Origin: Spirogloea muscicola
Taxonomy: Eukaryota; Streptophyta; Zygnematophyceae; Spirogloeales; Spirogloeaceae
DNA length: 32,660 bases
Assembly (NCBI GenBank): GCA_009602725.1
Contig: WELB01000012.1
Span: 653,235 to 685,894, forward strand
Direction: 5' to 3'
The position numbers and the translations under genes were made by a program. The stretch's first letter is position 1; each line of letters begins with the position of its first letter. This document shows positions 9,283 to 24,200 of this stretch, piece after piece. The notes beneath the pieces were generated by a model. It was given only the letters and a program-made list of their open reading frames with translations. It was not told the DNA's origin and did no database searches.

Positions 9283-12200
9283 CTGCACCATGACAAATGG
9301 GCAGCCTAGCTCACATCTCACCTCTGGGCTTGCAGTATCGTTGACGGTGGCATGCAGCCGCCTAGATATGACATGCTAGTTTTGTTCCCACTTTACCACT
9401 AAACTACCACGGGCATGACCTGGCAAAGTACCTGGAGCTCTCGCCGACTTTGTTCATCAAGTGAGGCAACCGCTGTTCGAAATTGTTGAGCAGCTGTTGG
9501 AGTTGCTACGAGGTGCGTCACCAGCTTCACGGCCAAGGATGCAAGGCCTGCCTGAGCCTGTCAGGAAATAGGAAGAGAAGCTAGAATCAATTGCGCAATG
9601 ACTCCCCCTTATCTTGCAGTACTGCTTGCAGCAGAGGGTATGATTAACAGTAGATGCCACATAGCCAAACGAACACTAGCAAGACAAGTGGCAGTCTAAA
9701 ACCGTTGGAACACTGCTCAAAGACTAGCCTTGATTGATCATGAGGATGGTGAAGCACACATATGAAGGTTGTGAAGGAGCACATCACTGAGATAAGCAAG
9801 CAAGAATCGGCAACGTACCATTTCACTACCAGTTGACAGGCCTGACTGGCCCCCGGACACAGCGACCGCACAGTGCAGAAGCAGCAGAAGTACAGCCACC
9901 TGTGCGGCCTCTCCTTCCACCAGACTATGCAAGAGCAGTAGTACCTTGAGGACCTCTCCCAACACTCCTGCAGTTGTGCTTCCAAGAGGCATCTACATTG
10001 CCAAGCCCGTCAATCAGGTACGGTGCAACAAGCTCGTGCAATTGCTGGGCTTGAAGATAGCACATGCCCAAGCAATATCAGCAACCTAGCATAGTAACCA
10101 ACAAGAATTTAGGGCAGGAAGAGTACAGCTCAATACAAACTCTAGATATGATGGGCATCTGTGCCAGCAGTGACACCTGCAAATAGTAAGGAGGCTCTCC
10201 AGTTCATAATTGCTTCATCTAAATAACAGGCACTACGGTATGATGTCAAGCTTGATACCTGACAGGCATTGTACACGAGCTCCACTGCTGACAACCCAAG
10301 AGCTTGTGTGCACAATAGAGACCACCTGTGCTTTGTGCCACGTGGAATTTCAGCAGATCCAGCTTGGAGCAAGGCTTTGAGTGCTTGCAACCCAGCCATC
10401 TGTACCTGCACAAGCATATCGTTGTTTGTTCCAGTAAGTCAAGACCAGGAAGAGACAGATGTTGCACCACAGCTATGAGTGCTATAGCTTCACAGGCATC
10501 CATGACAGACATGCCGTTTACAACAATTGCTCTTGACTGTCGTACAAAATACATAGCCACAACCTGTGTGCTTGGCGAGGTGAATGTCGAGAGAAAGCAG
10601 GCCACACATCTCCTATGAGCTATGTGGCTGAGGCTTCCAGTCTCTGCTTTCGTTGACGAAGTCAAGGAGGTTGCCAGCATCCCCATGGTTGTCAGAAGCA
10701 CGGGCAGTCGCATTGCTACTTCACCATAGACATCAATTTGAGGCCGACTCCTCTCGGAAATGCTGGGCCGACGGAAGATGCCAGAAATGATGCGATCCAC
10801 TGCTGCACCGAGGCTTTCCATCAAAGCACAGCAGACCTCCTCCTTCTGGCCTTCCCATCCATACGGGCGCTCTTCCTTATCTGCGTAGTCCACGAACTTT
10901 ATGAAGCACATATGAGGAACACCAAGTAGAGCAACGTCAAGTGTGCATATGATGAGTCTGCTTCAGTGATACTCCTTGGCGAGAAATGCATCGACAAAAA
11001 AGGTGGAGGAAGTGAAAGTGACAAGCTAATACCTGTATCTGAGGATGCAAGGTTGGCAAGGTTGATGATGAAGCTCTGTGCAGACGCCAGGTTGGCGATT
11101 GGGCCAACTTTCAAGGCCCTCAAGCTTGCGCAAAGTAATTGGGGCATCAACAAGCAGCGACCCTGGTGTGCAGCAACAGTTGTATCATTTGCATGGACAA
11201 GCACTCATCAGGCAAGACGGCCAATCACAGTAGCAAGGTAGTAACGAAGAGCATGTGAAAAGTTCTCAAAGAGCACCATAGACATCAGAAATCAAACCTG
11301 AGAGTCAAGCCGCATTGCAAATGTCTCCATAGCCTCATACATCCACAGGAGGAGAGTCTCATCTTCTGGTGTGCTAGGGGTGCTTGCACCCGGAAAACCA
11401 TCACTGCAAGAGTGAAAGCAAAGAAGTGGAAGCAGGAGAATGTACCGCTCAGGTGAAGAAGCACAGTGGTTTGTGTTGATTAGCGTATAGAGTGACGCAA
11501 AAGCTTGCCACCTTGTCTGATGGCCATTCTGCAGACTAGTAGGCACTTCTGCAGCACTAGTCTCAGGATTTTTCACCTTCCCAAGCTTCTATGGAAGAAA
11601 GTCAATCCAATCTCTGCTGCCGCTAACGCCAGACTACGCTTCTTCCAGTATGTGGATGGCACAGCAACGATGACCTGCAGAAGCAGTAATCATCCACCCA
11701 AAACATCTGTGATCCTCAGATTCGATCACATTGCTCATGCTATGTTCTGACTGTGGCTTATGTTTCTTGATTGCTGATTTAAATCACTAATCAGCTAAAC
11801 ACAGCACTCCACATACAAAACGCATACCTGTTTGACAAGAAGAGCTGCAGCTTCTTTGATTTTGGCCGTGCGCTCGAGTTCCAAATCCTGCAAAATCTGG
11901 AGAGCACAAGCAACCACCCTCCATCTTCATCCACAAAATAGCCAATTTGCAGTGCCAAGCAGCAGTCAAATTTGGTCAATGTCTGGCCATGCTTAAGTGA
12001 CTGTGTTGGCAACTTGTGTGGGATAGTGCTTATAGACAATCCTGCTTACCTCAAAGAGTTCCTGGCAAAGCTCTTGAGCGAGGAACTCTGGTGAGCAGAA
12101 TGAGGGTGTGGTAAGGCTCAGCAGGGCACGCAGGGCCAGAAGTTGAGAATCTTTGTCAGGAGGAGCAGCTTCAGCAAAACTTCCAAAGGTTCCATTGCCT

Positions 12201-15200
12201 GAAGCCGCAATACTCCCAAGTGTCGAGAGGGTCTCTGGAGTCTGCATGAAAAGGACAGCTAACTCAGTCATGGTTTGAAGGAGGCAAAAGCACCTGGTAT
12301 CACACATGGTCATTGAACAATATATAATGCATAACAGACATAGAGCTTTGTTAGCCATGGCACAATCTGTCATTCTTGGGCACTGCTGGTAGAAGCACCT
12401 GCTGGACAGTATCCTCACAGAGGACCATCAGAGCCAAAGCCCATAGCTGATGATGGTCAGCAGAGTCCAAGATCAAATTATAGGTGTCTACCACGTCAGT
12501 GCTGGCAGGACTACCCTTTGCATAAGCTCCTACTGTTATTGCTTCTAGCACAACGGGCCACGCCTCCTCCAAGTGTAACCGCACCGCGTCAGCTGCTGTT
12601 GGAGACTGAGTGCCCTGCAGAAATGGCTCATAGGCCATCTGTAGTGACAAAGGTAGCTCATGAGAGACATACTCCGACACAGTAGTAGACTGCGAGTCCC
12701 GCACGTGCTGTGCAATCAGACATCAAGAGCTGCTAGCACATGCCAACATCAACAGTAGCTTTGACTGGCATAAGCTAGCCCAAAGAAGTTGTTGCACAGA
12801 ACACCTCATGCGTGTCAAATCACTCTCCATATACACACGTACAGATGCTTAACAAGACGAGGCTATGATCTGAAAAGCTTGACTATCTGGACTACCCACC
12901 TTAGAGGGTGGCTGGATGTGAAAAGAAGCGTAGTCCTTGAGAATAGCCATCCAGCAGTCTTTGAGCAGCAAGGAATGCTTCAGTAACAATGGCAGCACAA
13001 CTTTGGCATCTGTGGTTTTACGCTCTTGAGCAACCCCACTATCTGGGACATGCATTGAGCATTGAACATCCGGCCCATGAAGTCCACTCATGGCAAAGCA
13101 CTTCACACTAGCAAGGGCCAACAAGAGACTGATCTGCACCTGTGTTCACAAGTGCAAAAAGAGTGGAGGAGGACGAGATGGCCTAATTTCAGATTCTTGT
13201 ATCATGTATGAGAAGAACAGAGCAATGAAGTGGACGACCAGATTGCATAAGGCAGTTGATCAGGCATGTTGGAAACAAGTCATCTTGATAATCTATTGAG
13301 CAGCAGACTGGCGAGGCAGCCCTTGCATTTAGTCAAGGTAGTTTCAGAGGCCATCAGACTCACTTTGCCCACACACACAAATAAATGCATCTCGCATTTC
13401 ACAAGTTTACTGACAACTTGCAGCTAAGCTACACCCTGAGCAACCTGCATAGCTGACTTGCCTTTGATCCAACCCACTCAGCAAATGAAGGATAGGCGAG
13501 CTTGTCCCACTCAATAAGCAGATTTGACATGAGTCCAACAAGCCGCTGAAGTACTCCTCTATTTCCACCTGATATGTCGGTCATGATCATCTATGCCAAA
13601 AAGAAGAATCACGTAAGAGGTAAGCATCTCCACCCAACCACACAAGTTACGAGGCTGTCAGTATGACTAGCCTGTGCACATCAAACAGCAGACGAACGGC
13701 ATGGGAATTACAGTCTTGTATCATTGTATGTGCATTGTCCTATGTATTGAAGCCTGGAGGCTTGTAACTACTTTATGCTGAGTCGAGCTAGGGTCTGACC
13801 GCTGCCGCAAGCTTGGCTCCAGCCGACAGCAGCAGTGGTCCAGCGGAGGCATTAAAAGCTGTTCTCAGGGCAGAGAGTAGTTGTGCCTACAAAGACAACA
13901 AACCCTTAAGTTCCAGCAGGGTGCAGATTTCTTTCTTTCAAGAATTTACTGTTGCAGCCTTGCCTTTTCAGAAATATTTCATGCTTACCTCTACTTCTAT
14001 GCTTACATGCAATGAGATGTCAACAAGTACTGAGCCCATCTTCATGACAACCTGCAATCTAGGGTGTCGCAATAACTTTGGAGCAGCCAGCCTGTCAAAT
14101 TGTAAGTTGCAAACAACAGTGACAATGAGACGCTTCACATGCAGAGAAGAAAAGACGTTTCACATTGGTGGATGCAGTACCTGGTATTGCTCAAGAATGC
14201 TATGACCCTCAACGTCAGGATCTTGAGCTCTAGAAAACTGCAAGCGTAGCAGAGTTGCAGCTTCAAGCTGCTCAGCAACAACTTAGGGAAGTACTCGATG
14301 CCTCGAACTGCCACATGCAGCAAGCTGCACCTATCCACACACTCCATCTATCCTCCACATGACAGCGCAGACATTCACCCCCTCATGCAAGACACTGGTA
14401 CTTACAGAGAATCTGGGCATGCTCTTACTGTGCTCACCTTTGAGAGTATTGTAGAAAGGGTGTAAACGCCTAGAGGTTTTACTCGCTCCATTGTCCCTGT
14501 TGCAACCTACAGCCCAAGTCTTTGAGAGAATATTAACACCAGGCACCTTGACTAGCAGCCTTGTAAACCAACAGAGGGTGCTGAAAGGCTTGTTAACGGC
14601 ATTCGCGCATGAGAAAACAGTGCCGTGAAGGCTATAGGTCATTGCTTCTGTAGGAGCCCTCATCTACTTTACAGCAAGTTGCACACATAGGTGGGTGTTT
14701 CAGCAACTACCTGGTATGCAAGGGCCACTAGCTCAGAAAGATGAAGGACGAGCCAGTCCGCCTGTAAAGCCTCATCTTCAGCTGAAGGGTCCACCAAGCT
14801 CTTCTCTTGGCGTGACTGGTGCTGCATACGTAGCTGGCGGGCCAGCATGAGGTCAGTGTGTGCTGGATGATCACCCACAGCGTTTGGGAGCCTGCTCAGG
14901 CACCTGCGAGAGGCAGGAATATGCACAGAGGTAAGTACGACTGTTCGGTGCGAACAATGAACAGGGATATTAATGACTTGATACGAATGCTATATATACA
15001 AGCAGAAGTGCCATGCATTCTCTAAGTCGGAGCAACAGTCATTTAATTGTACCAAGCAAGAAAGAATAATTGTACTTGTTGACCTACTCTGCAGCAAACA
15101 GCCTAGTTCGGAATCTCGGTAGCTGGCCAGCTGCTTCGGTTGCTCCGCCTTCTATGGCAGCTTGGCTACCCTTGTTTGTTGACAGGTCTTCATCTAAAGA

Positions 15201-18200
15201 GCGTGCAACCATGCTAGCTCCATCATCTGCCCTTGCAGCTTCCCGGCGAAACCCTTCACCACTAAGAGTACCGCCATTTGCATCACCTCCTGCTCTTCTG
15301 ATTGTGGATATTGCCAGCACCTTAGGCAACAACCGATATACACAAACTGAGCAGGCTAAAGGAGCATCTTTGCTGACACAGCTGAACACCTAGAGCAGGC
15401 TAGAGTAGCATCTGAGCTCACACAGAAAGCTGAAGCTACAACTCTCACACACAGACCAGCACCTGGAGCATTGCACTAAGATACAGTCAAGTCAAGGCTA
15501 GTGGTTATGTGCAGGCAAGTCTGCAACAAGAGGATGTAAGGTCATCAAAACACCTTGTTGCCTGACATATTGCAGGTCATTGTTGACTCACCACGTTGCG
15601 GCAAAGGTGAAGCCAGCGAGAGGGACAGGTGGGGCCAGCAGCCTCCAAGAGCCTCTCAAGCGTCAGACGCACATCTCGTACTATTCTGAGACCACCATCC
15701 ATGTCAGACGCACGCGTGTATGCACATATTACTTGCCCCATCAAGGTGGCACGCTGCTTGAGATGCCACTCTGGTATTGCAATCACTAAGGAAAGTGATA
15801 AAAGGCTTCACATTTGTTGACTGGCCCTGGAACTCGAGAAAGTCTTCTGTTTAACTACAAAAATTGCACGACAAGCCTATCATACCTTTCTTCCGTCTCA
15901 GTGTCCAGCATTGCAAAAAGGTGCTCCTCAATTGATTCCCTCACCATCAAGACCTGTCATTCAAGACGAACAGAACCCCAGTCATTAGCAACCTCGACAC
16001 TAGGTTCAGCTCAATCAATAAAGCACAAGCATATGGCACGGACCTCAACACCAGTAGCAGCAGCTGTGTATAAATTGACTGATCAGTTTCGTAAATTTTA
16101 TTTGTGTGAGTCACCATGTAGCGTGGTCAATACTTACAGGATCTCGCTCTGCGAGGTGGCGAAGAGTTGCGACAGCCGCTTGTCGGAGTGAAGGCTGTGC
16201 TCAGAACCAACAATACTTTCATGTAAGCAGCAACAGCATTCTTGCCTGTGATTTCATGTTAGTATGACCGGCTTTGGTGAACCATGTCAATAAACCATGC
16301 AGCTACTTATAGTCCATGGGCACTACAACTGACATCCACAAAGTCCTCAAGAGAGTGATACAGACTCTAAAGTCAGCCTCTGCTTCATGCTTTGCAGAGC
16401 CAGTGGTATGCAGTTGGCTCTCGTATGAAGCACCCAAACTTCGTCTCTCCATCCGGACAACACCCATGCATACCTGTCTGGAGGACAACATGGGCTGTAA
16501 AACAAGGACGTGGCTGTGCACAGAAAGAGCCTGTGGTGCAAATAAGACCAATTGCTGCGTGTACAGGATGCACCTGGATTAAAGGAGCACCAATCACAAA
16601 ATGGTAAAAGTTGCACTGGCTAGTAGGAAGCTCAATGGCTGTAGCAACTTGTCAATCACTAGCCACTCTACTTAGTATTTGTCATGAACTTTTGCATGTA
16701 ACTGCCTACTGTCCTTAGACAGTCATTCGATTGCAGAAGCGCTTCTACAAAAATTGCAATCAACACAATGATGATGAAACTTGCAAGGGACTTGATGTCC
16801 AGTCTCTACATCTTTGACAATTTGTGCAGGATTCACTAAACCACTCACTCTAGTTGGACTGCTGGCTCCTCAGTCGTACTTATTTCTGAGACTATCGCCT
16901 GCAGACTGCAAAAGCACTTAGCCATCTGCAGCAGCAGGTTGAAGTGCTGCCCCAACAATCACCTGACAAGAGTAACGACTATGGCCTGCAGACAGCTGAT
17001 AGAATCTCCTGAGCTAGCATACCTTGCAACGAGTGAAGACAGAGCTGCCTGGCTCCAATTCAGGCCCTAGCACAGCTACTATGGAGTTGACGAGCCTCCC
17101 AATACTGGGCCGCAAGTCAAGTAGATTGGAATCTTCTGAGAGTAACATGTCCATGGCCAAAGTAAGAGTAGCCTGCAAGTCAGCAACAACCTCCACACTG
17201 AAGTAAGCAACACAAGCAGGAAGTGATATCCATTTACTGCAAGACTGTACTATTTGTACAGAACTTGCAATCAATCAGCTTACTAACCTGAACATGAGGT
17301 ACAAATGACAGGCCAGCTGCTTCTGCAGTCAGCCACAACCCATGGAGGGCCCAGATAGAGAGACTGCCAGAAGGATCCCGAGCTAAAGAACACAGGGCTT
17401 GCACTGATGACGGTACAAGTGCTGCTAACGCCATGCCTCCAACGCTGCAACCACAAACTAGGCATTACTGCCCACTAGTATTGACAACTCGTGACATCAC
17501 AGCAGGCAAATTGCTCTGAGCTATGTACTAATTAGTGACAGGAGCTCCAGAAGAAGCAAGTTAACGAACAAGGGGGACGTGTTGCATGCCACCAATTATC
17601 AGCCATCACAAGTTGACGTCATTACCTCCGGTGTATGCATCCAAGTGCAAGAGCAATGGCGCCCTTTTGAGTAACATCTGTTGTAGTAGTAAGCTCACTA
17701 AGTAAAGACCTTGCCTGAAAGCATCAGGAGGGTTGATTGTTTAGCAACAGGCAACCGACTAAGAGTTGCAAGAAGCTGGAGCATCAACATGCTGGACAAG
17801 CTGAGCTCTTCAATGACGTCCGAAACCTACCAGCCTAGCAGCATAGACGTCATCGCCAAGACGTGCAAGAAGTCCAAGTGACTCTGATGCTGCTCTTTGA
17901 TGTGCTGGTGACTGGTCATCGGTGGCCAGAATGCCCTGCACGAATGCACAACAGCGTGAACATGCTCTCACAGGCAAGATCGACTGACTTCAATACACCA
18001 TCTTAATATCTGCTTGACTCACCTCTATCACTGGATTTCAGAATAGCTTTATTGGCAGGCCAGGCCAAACATATAGGACGCCTTCTTGGACATACCTGCA
18101 CAGCCTGCTGGGCTTTCTTCAAAAATTCACCCTCATTCTGAAGTCTCAGTCCTACTGAAGCCTGCAAGAATGAACAGCCGAGACAAATTGGACCTCAGTA

Positions 18201-21200
18201 TGAGCAAATATGGGCCGTGCTATTTATAGGCTGGTTCTGCATGACAGGAGTAAGTAACCTTTACCACGAGAACAGATGCAGCACGAGTCCAAAAGCATCA
18301 ACAAGGTCACCTTCAGAAGCCCCAGGAGAGCAACGCTGACATTTGAGGCATTCAAATGTCGCCATGATTGTTTCCTACTTGCTTTCAAGGACGAGAGAAC
18401 CATATCCAGTAACTGAAGCTTGTTCTTCTCCATCTGCTCATGCAGAATCAAGCACAACAGTATCAAGCATAACAGCGAGTAGTAGCTATTACAAATATGT
18501 CACAGCTGCAAAAGAGCCTGTGAGATAGACAAACTGACCTACAATTATAGCAGAGCTATGGAGCAAATGGCAAATATAGAGCAGAGTATGCAATGTGACA
18601 CGGGAGTATACAGCAATGCTTTGCTACCTTACCTTAGCTGCCATAATGTCACAGAATGTGAGCAGCATGATATTCATGAGAACCGTAGCTTGCGGCAAGG
18701 GCTGGCATGACAAGGTTACTGCAGGTGAGCTACGGAGCCCAACAACATGTCATGCAACCCACTGGTTTAAAATATATGGACAAACCTCGTGAAGATATAC
18801 TGGCCAGCAAGCCTTGATTGTACACTCTGGTTCACCTCTAACATATCAGCAGAAGATACAAGCAGCTGGAAGCTCATCATGCAGGCCAGCGGTGGCTGTT
18901 ATCACCTGAGGAAAGAATGTGCTTCCGAAGGTCCACACGGTTGGCAGTGGCCCATCTGCTCCACCTTCAAACGTTTGTAGCTCATTCTCCAAGCTATCTC
19001 TGTACAACAGGGCAGAAGAGAGAACATTTTGTCTCATTTCAGAAGCACCCTCCTTACAGATTGTTCTTGAAGTCAAGGGCAAACGTGTTTGGTATGACAC
19101 AATAACCGAGAGCTTGCAGAGTAATGAGCATTTGTTTTGTTGTCATCCATTCCTTTACCTTCCCAAGGTCCAAGGCCCAAGGGCGTCATCCCTATCATCA
19201 AGTAGCTCCCTCAAAGCAGATGTGCTCACTGCTGCTGCAGGGTCTCTGTCAGTGATGTGCTTGCTTTAGTGGAGCACACATGAAAGGCCAAGGGGACATA
19301 GGACATGGCAGATGATCACAGCAACACATACCCATGGACTATCTACAATCACCTTGTGATGAGAGATAAGGCATTGTACGCGTATGCAGAATGGAGGGTA
19401 TGGTAAATTTACCTGAATGGACCAGAGCAAAGGGCCAATAGAGCCACATGGTCACCCTTGTATAGGCTGCAGTTTGAGAGCTTGCGAAATGCGTGTAAGG
19501 CATGAATGCTTAACAAATCCACCGCGGGCCGAAGAGAGGGAGGGCCTTCCTGGAGCAAGGGTGAAGAGAGGCACCGCAAAGCTCTGTCCATTTGTAGCAA
19601 AGCCAGAATGTCAAGTGCAAGTAGTCGTTGCGATTTGTGCTCTTCAAGAATCACCAACATGCTCGACATAAACGTCATAGTACATCTCGATCAACCTTTC
19701 AATGGATACTTGCAAGTGTCATGCAATGCATGTTATCGGCTAGTCAGTGACAAGATTTAGGTCGTCCGACATACCCACTAAGATAAGTAAGAATAGGATG
19801 CAGCAGGAGAAGGTCTTTCTCAGGATTCATAATAGGGACAACGTAATGACCACAAAAGGCAGCTAGCGCCTCCATAGCGGATGCCCAGACACTGTTCAGA
19901 GTGGGGATAACTGAGGTGAGCAACAGAGAGGGAGCTGCTGCATACTGAGCAATAGTTGATACATATAATTACAAAGACATAATAAAGTATATGGCAGAGC
20001 AAGATAAGTGTTAAGCTGGTACTGGCTGCACTAGAGGCTGACAACATATATCATCAGTTGAGATCAGAGCTACTACTCAGGGTGACAGTACCTTAGCTCA
20101 GTTCCTATGTTCATGTCCAGCTTCTTTAGCCTTTCAAGACAATTGCTTCCAAAGGGGATGCTCCACAAGCCAACCAAAGTTGGCTCATGCTCCTCTAATT
20201 CCTGCATAAACCGAGAGTAAAATAAGTCAATTACAAGGAGAACTGATGCCAACATAGTACTCCATTCAACAACGACTTGTCAGGCTTTGAACCCACAATT
20301 AGCCAAAGCTTGTAGATGTAAGATGTTCTGCGCACAGCCCAATCTTGTGTGTATCCTCTGTGTATCCAAACGTTTGCAAAGCACCTCTTTGGGGGTAGCT
20401 GTAACAATGGCTGATATTAGTGTCCATCCTGATTGTCTCTCAAATGCCATTGTAGATACATTACGACCTGGCCTCGATATCATGTCTGTGGCTACATCCA
20501 GTACAGCTCTAGGAAGCCTGTGAACAGGTATCGGTCGGAAAAATATTAGGATGGCCACATGACTGCATAGTTTCATGAGGCACTACATAGCAATTGCAAG
20601 GCAGTATTTAAATATTGTCAGGATAGAACAAACCACCAAGATACCAACTCATGCCACTGTCCTCCACGTCGAATACAAAGCCACAAATCACTATTTAACT
20701 GAGAGACTAGTGCGCGGATCAATGTTGCTGCCAGAATGCTTTGTTCTTATTAGCAGTATAGCGAGCTGTCATCAAGCTCTTCCAAGCGGCTGCCCGGATA
20801 GTTTATGCTCAGGCAGCACTCAAGGCTACTGACTAAGAACATCAACATGGGCCGATCCATACAAGCTTCCACATTAATTTCAAGTAGAAACGTGAGACTG
20901 GAAGGTGCTCATCAGCCTAGTCGCATGCAATTACCTTGATGGAACTCCTAGTGTAAGTTTTGGAGAAGCTGCTACTAGGGAAGCCAGAAGCAACGCCTGT
21001 CCATGAAGGCTGTCAAGATCACTTTGCAGCTTCTCACCCTGCCATACCACCATGAGATAGAAATACAGATATCATACATTGACATTGGATGATGAACAGA
21101 TTATCTACGCACAGAAAATGGACTCAAGAGCATATAGGATGATAGGTACCTTCATCACAGCCACAGACTCCCTCAAAGCTCTGAGGCTAGTAATGCCCAC

Positions 21201-24200
21201 AGACATCAGTCCTGTAGCACAAGCAGGGTCCACCATTGCCAGAGAACGGAGAGCACGAGCAGCTTCAACCCTCACCTGTCAGTCTTGAGTCACATGAGCC
21301 TGTTACAATGACTTAATAACCATGGCAAGCTACCAGGCTAGCTGTATACAGGAACTGCTCCTGTCGTGTCATGCTGATGACCACTATTGCCACCACACAC
21401 CCAGTAAGCAATGCAGTGGTTGGATTATCGCCACGAATATCTTTGGCGAGGTCTCTAACGAGGGCTTCTCTGCACGTTGGAGAAGGACCAACACAAGCAA
21501 AGGTCTTACCGCAGCAGATGAATGCCCTAGATTGTTCAGAAGGTGCTCATCCAGACTTTCTCTTGTTGATATGGGAACCTGCAAAGCAAGAACTCTCTGG
21601 ATTGAACAACTTCATCCTAGAATGTAGTATCAGCTGCCGAACATGCATGAGTAGTTAAACAGTGTGATTGATGTCTTGTTTGCCATCTTCAGAATACCAA
21701 TACGTGCTAAATACCAGCTGTCATCTAGCCTGTGCAGTGACCACCTAGTACTTGTGGAAGTTGTGGAGATGTACAAAGGAAGAACCTCGCCAAGAGTCTC
21801 TAGCAAGTATGAAAGTAGTCGAAGGGTAACAACCAAGGCTGGTGGAGAATTATCCAGGGCACCCAGCTGCAAATGTGGCATGCATTACAAGAAAGTAAGG
21901 CCACAAAATTATATAATATAAGTGGAGTAATGGGCGAATTACAGCCAACGCTCTCAAAGCTCAAATCTGAAGTACACAACCTCAGCATTGCATTGCGTGA
22001 TGATAGAGTTGGTGATAGGGTAACCTGTTTGGTCAAGGTCACTGTGAGCTCCTTCTGAGTAGCCTCACCCATCTGATCAATCAAGCCCACACGTAGTATG
22101 TACAACACGCAAGCCTGCACAGATATCTTGAAGCCTGGTCGTCAGCAGATGAGCAACTGCTTGACTAAGGTATACAGGATATATCCTGGTGTCCCATATT
22201 CGCACTTGAGCAGGCAGACGGCGACGTACATGGAATTTGCATGATATGCCAGTAGTTTACCTGAGAGTGGATATCATAGTTGGACTTAATTGCTGTAGGG
22301 AGCATGCGCATTGCTTGTAAAGCTGTTGATGCCAAGTCTGTCTCAGCGTTACTGAGACTAGCCTGTGACAAAACACCTTAGCAACATCAACATGAGCTGC
22401 CAATGGAGTCGCTATCATAAATGCTCTTGAATGCTCCTTACATTCACACAACAACCTCAGTACACAGGAATGCAACAGAAGATTCAAATGCATGCTTGCT
22501 TGTTCACATGACCGCTCAAAGATACAGGGAAGCAGCCTGAAGAACAGAGAAAAATTCTATAAGACTTCACTAATAGGAGTGTCTAGCCTTTATTCTGCTG
22601 CTTGTCCTTCAAGTGTGAAAGTGAGATACAGTGAGCATCGTACTTGGAGGAAAGAGACCCATGTCAAAGAAATGCTAAAACGAATATCTTTACAGCGCGC
22701 TCCAGAAGCTGCAGGTGACCGTAATACAACTACATATTAGTGGCAGTAGCAACTGGAAAACATCAGGAAGAAACAGACAAGGACTGTGGTCACCATCACG
22801 AGCACGTGTTAGTAAGCTCGTCACCTCTAATGAAGGGTTGTATGAGGAACTTGTGCAGATTGGCCTCCCTAGTAGGTGTACTTATCTTGGCCTTGGCTGG
22901 AACCTGCTTTGAGAAGGTTCTTTCAGAAACAGTGCTGGGATGACATCTCAGGCAGCTGGCAGCTAAGCACTTGGCTATTATTCAGGCCTCTGTGACCACT
23001 GGTTTAATTTGACAAGGATTTGCCTGAGTACAGATACAGGTCAACAAATGTGAACCTGCGTAGGGCTTGGGCTGAGCGCCAGAAGTACTCCCAGGGCTCC
23101 TGCATAACCTACTCTGACAGAATCCACCAAATCCTCTAGTGCCTGGAAATATCCCAGCAGGACAACATCGCTTTACTAAGCTTACATGAAGGCTGACGTT
23201 CCTTGCATCAGTGCAGGTCATGACTGCATCAATTACATGTGAACTTTGTGTACTTGTTCTTTATGAGACTTACTTAAGCTCAAGGGTACTAATCATTCCA
23301 GATTGCAAGCAATATGTGCTCAGTGGTAGGTCATGCCTGCGTATCATAACAATTACAGTACCTTAAGGCTGATAGCTGCAAGATTGTCTGCTCCACCCCC
23401 AGCAAGAAAAGGTCCACCAGCCATTGCCAGTGCTCGAATGCACTTGGCAGATGCCAACCTGACTGCTGGAGCTCGGTCTGTTGCACCTGTACGCATGACC
23501 TTGACTGCTTCTGAATATGCAATGGTAGGCCCACCTCCCCTCATGCCAATGAGAGCATCAAGCAGGAGTATCAGGGCAGCTTGCCTCATTTCCACCTGAA
23601 CACCAAAAGTCAGCTTGACAGTGTCAGATGCTAGCTAAACAAGGGACTGAGCAATCTGTAGAAGGCCGAGCAATGTCTTGGAAATGTTCCAGGCACAAAT
23701 CCAAACATGCATAATCAAGAAGGGAGTATGATGGTCATTAGATCCAGCTTCTTCTTGTTATTCTTAATAGTACCTCCGAGTACCTGACGAGCTTTGCCAC
23801 TATGCTGACAATTTCAGTCAATCCAGAAGTAAGCTTGTGACCGTAAGCCCTGCTAATAGCTCCCAGGCACTGTGCAGCACCTACGCAGATGCATTGCCAC
23901 GAGCTCAGTTTAAAAATATTCTGGTGTGCATGTCTACTTAGAAGCACATAATCAGCTGAGCTGATAGTATGCAAGAGCTGGTTGAATGAGCATAGCTATA
24001 TTGTTGCTGGCAGCTAAGCAGCTATGTGAAGAGTCAAGTAATATGCATGTCTTAAAGAACGACAGAACAGAGGCACGTAGCGCAACAGGCCTGCACGTAA
24101 TCATTGTACCTATGATGGCAGCTGGTTCGTTTCGTTTCCCCACCCTTTCAGCGAGCCAGCCTTGTAGACTGCTGGCTCTGGAGTATATGGATATTTCTTC

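Noticed and set aside
14331-14663. 110-codon minus-strand open frame
   Set aside because: It lies between HEATR5-type exons, has no family match and no in-phase splice sites, so it is treated as intron.
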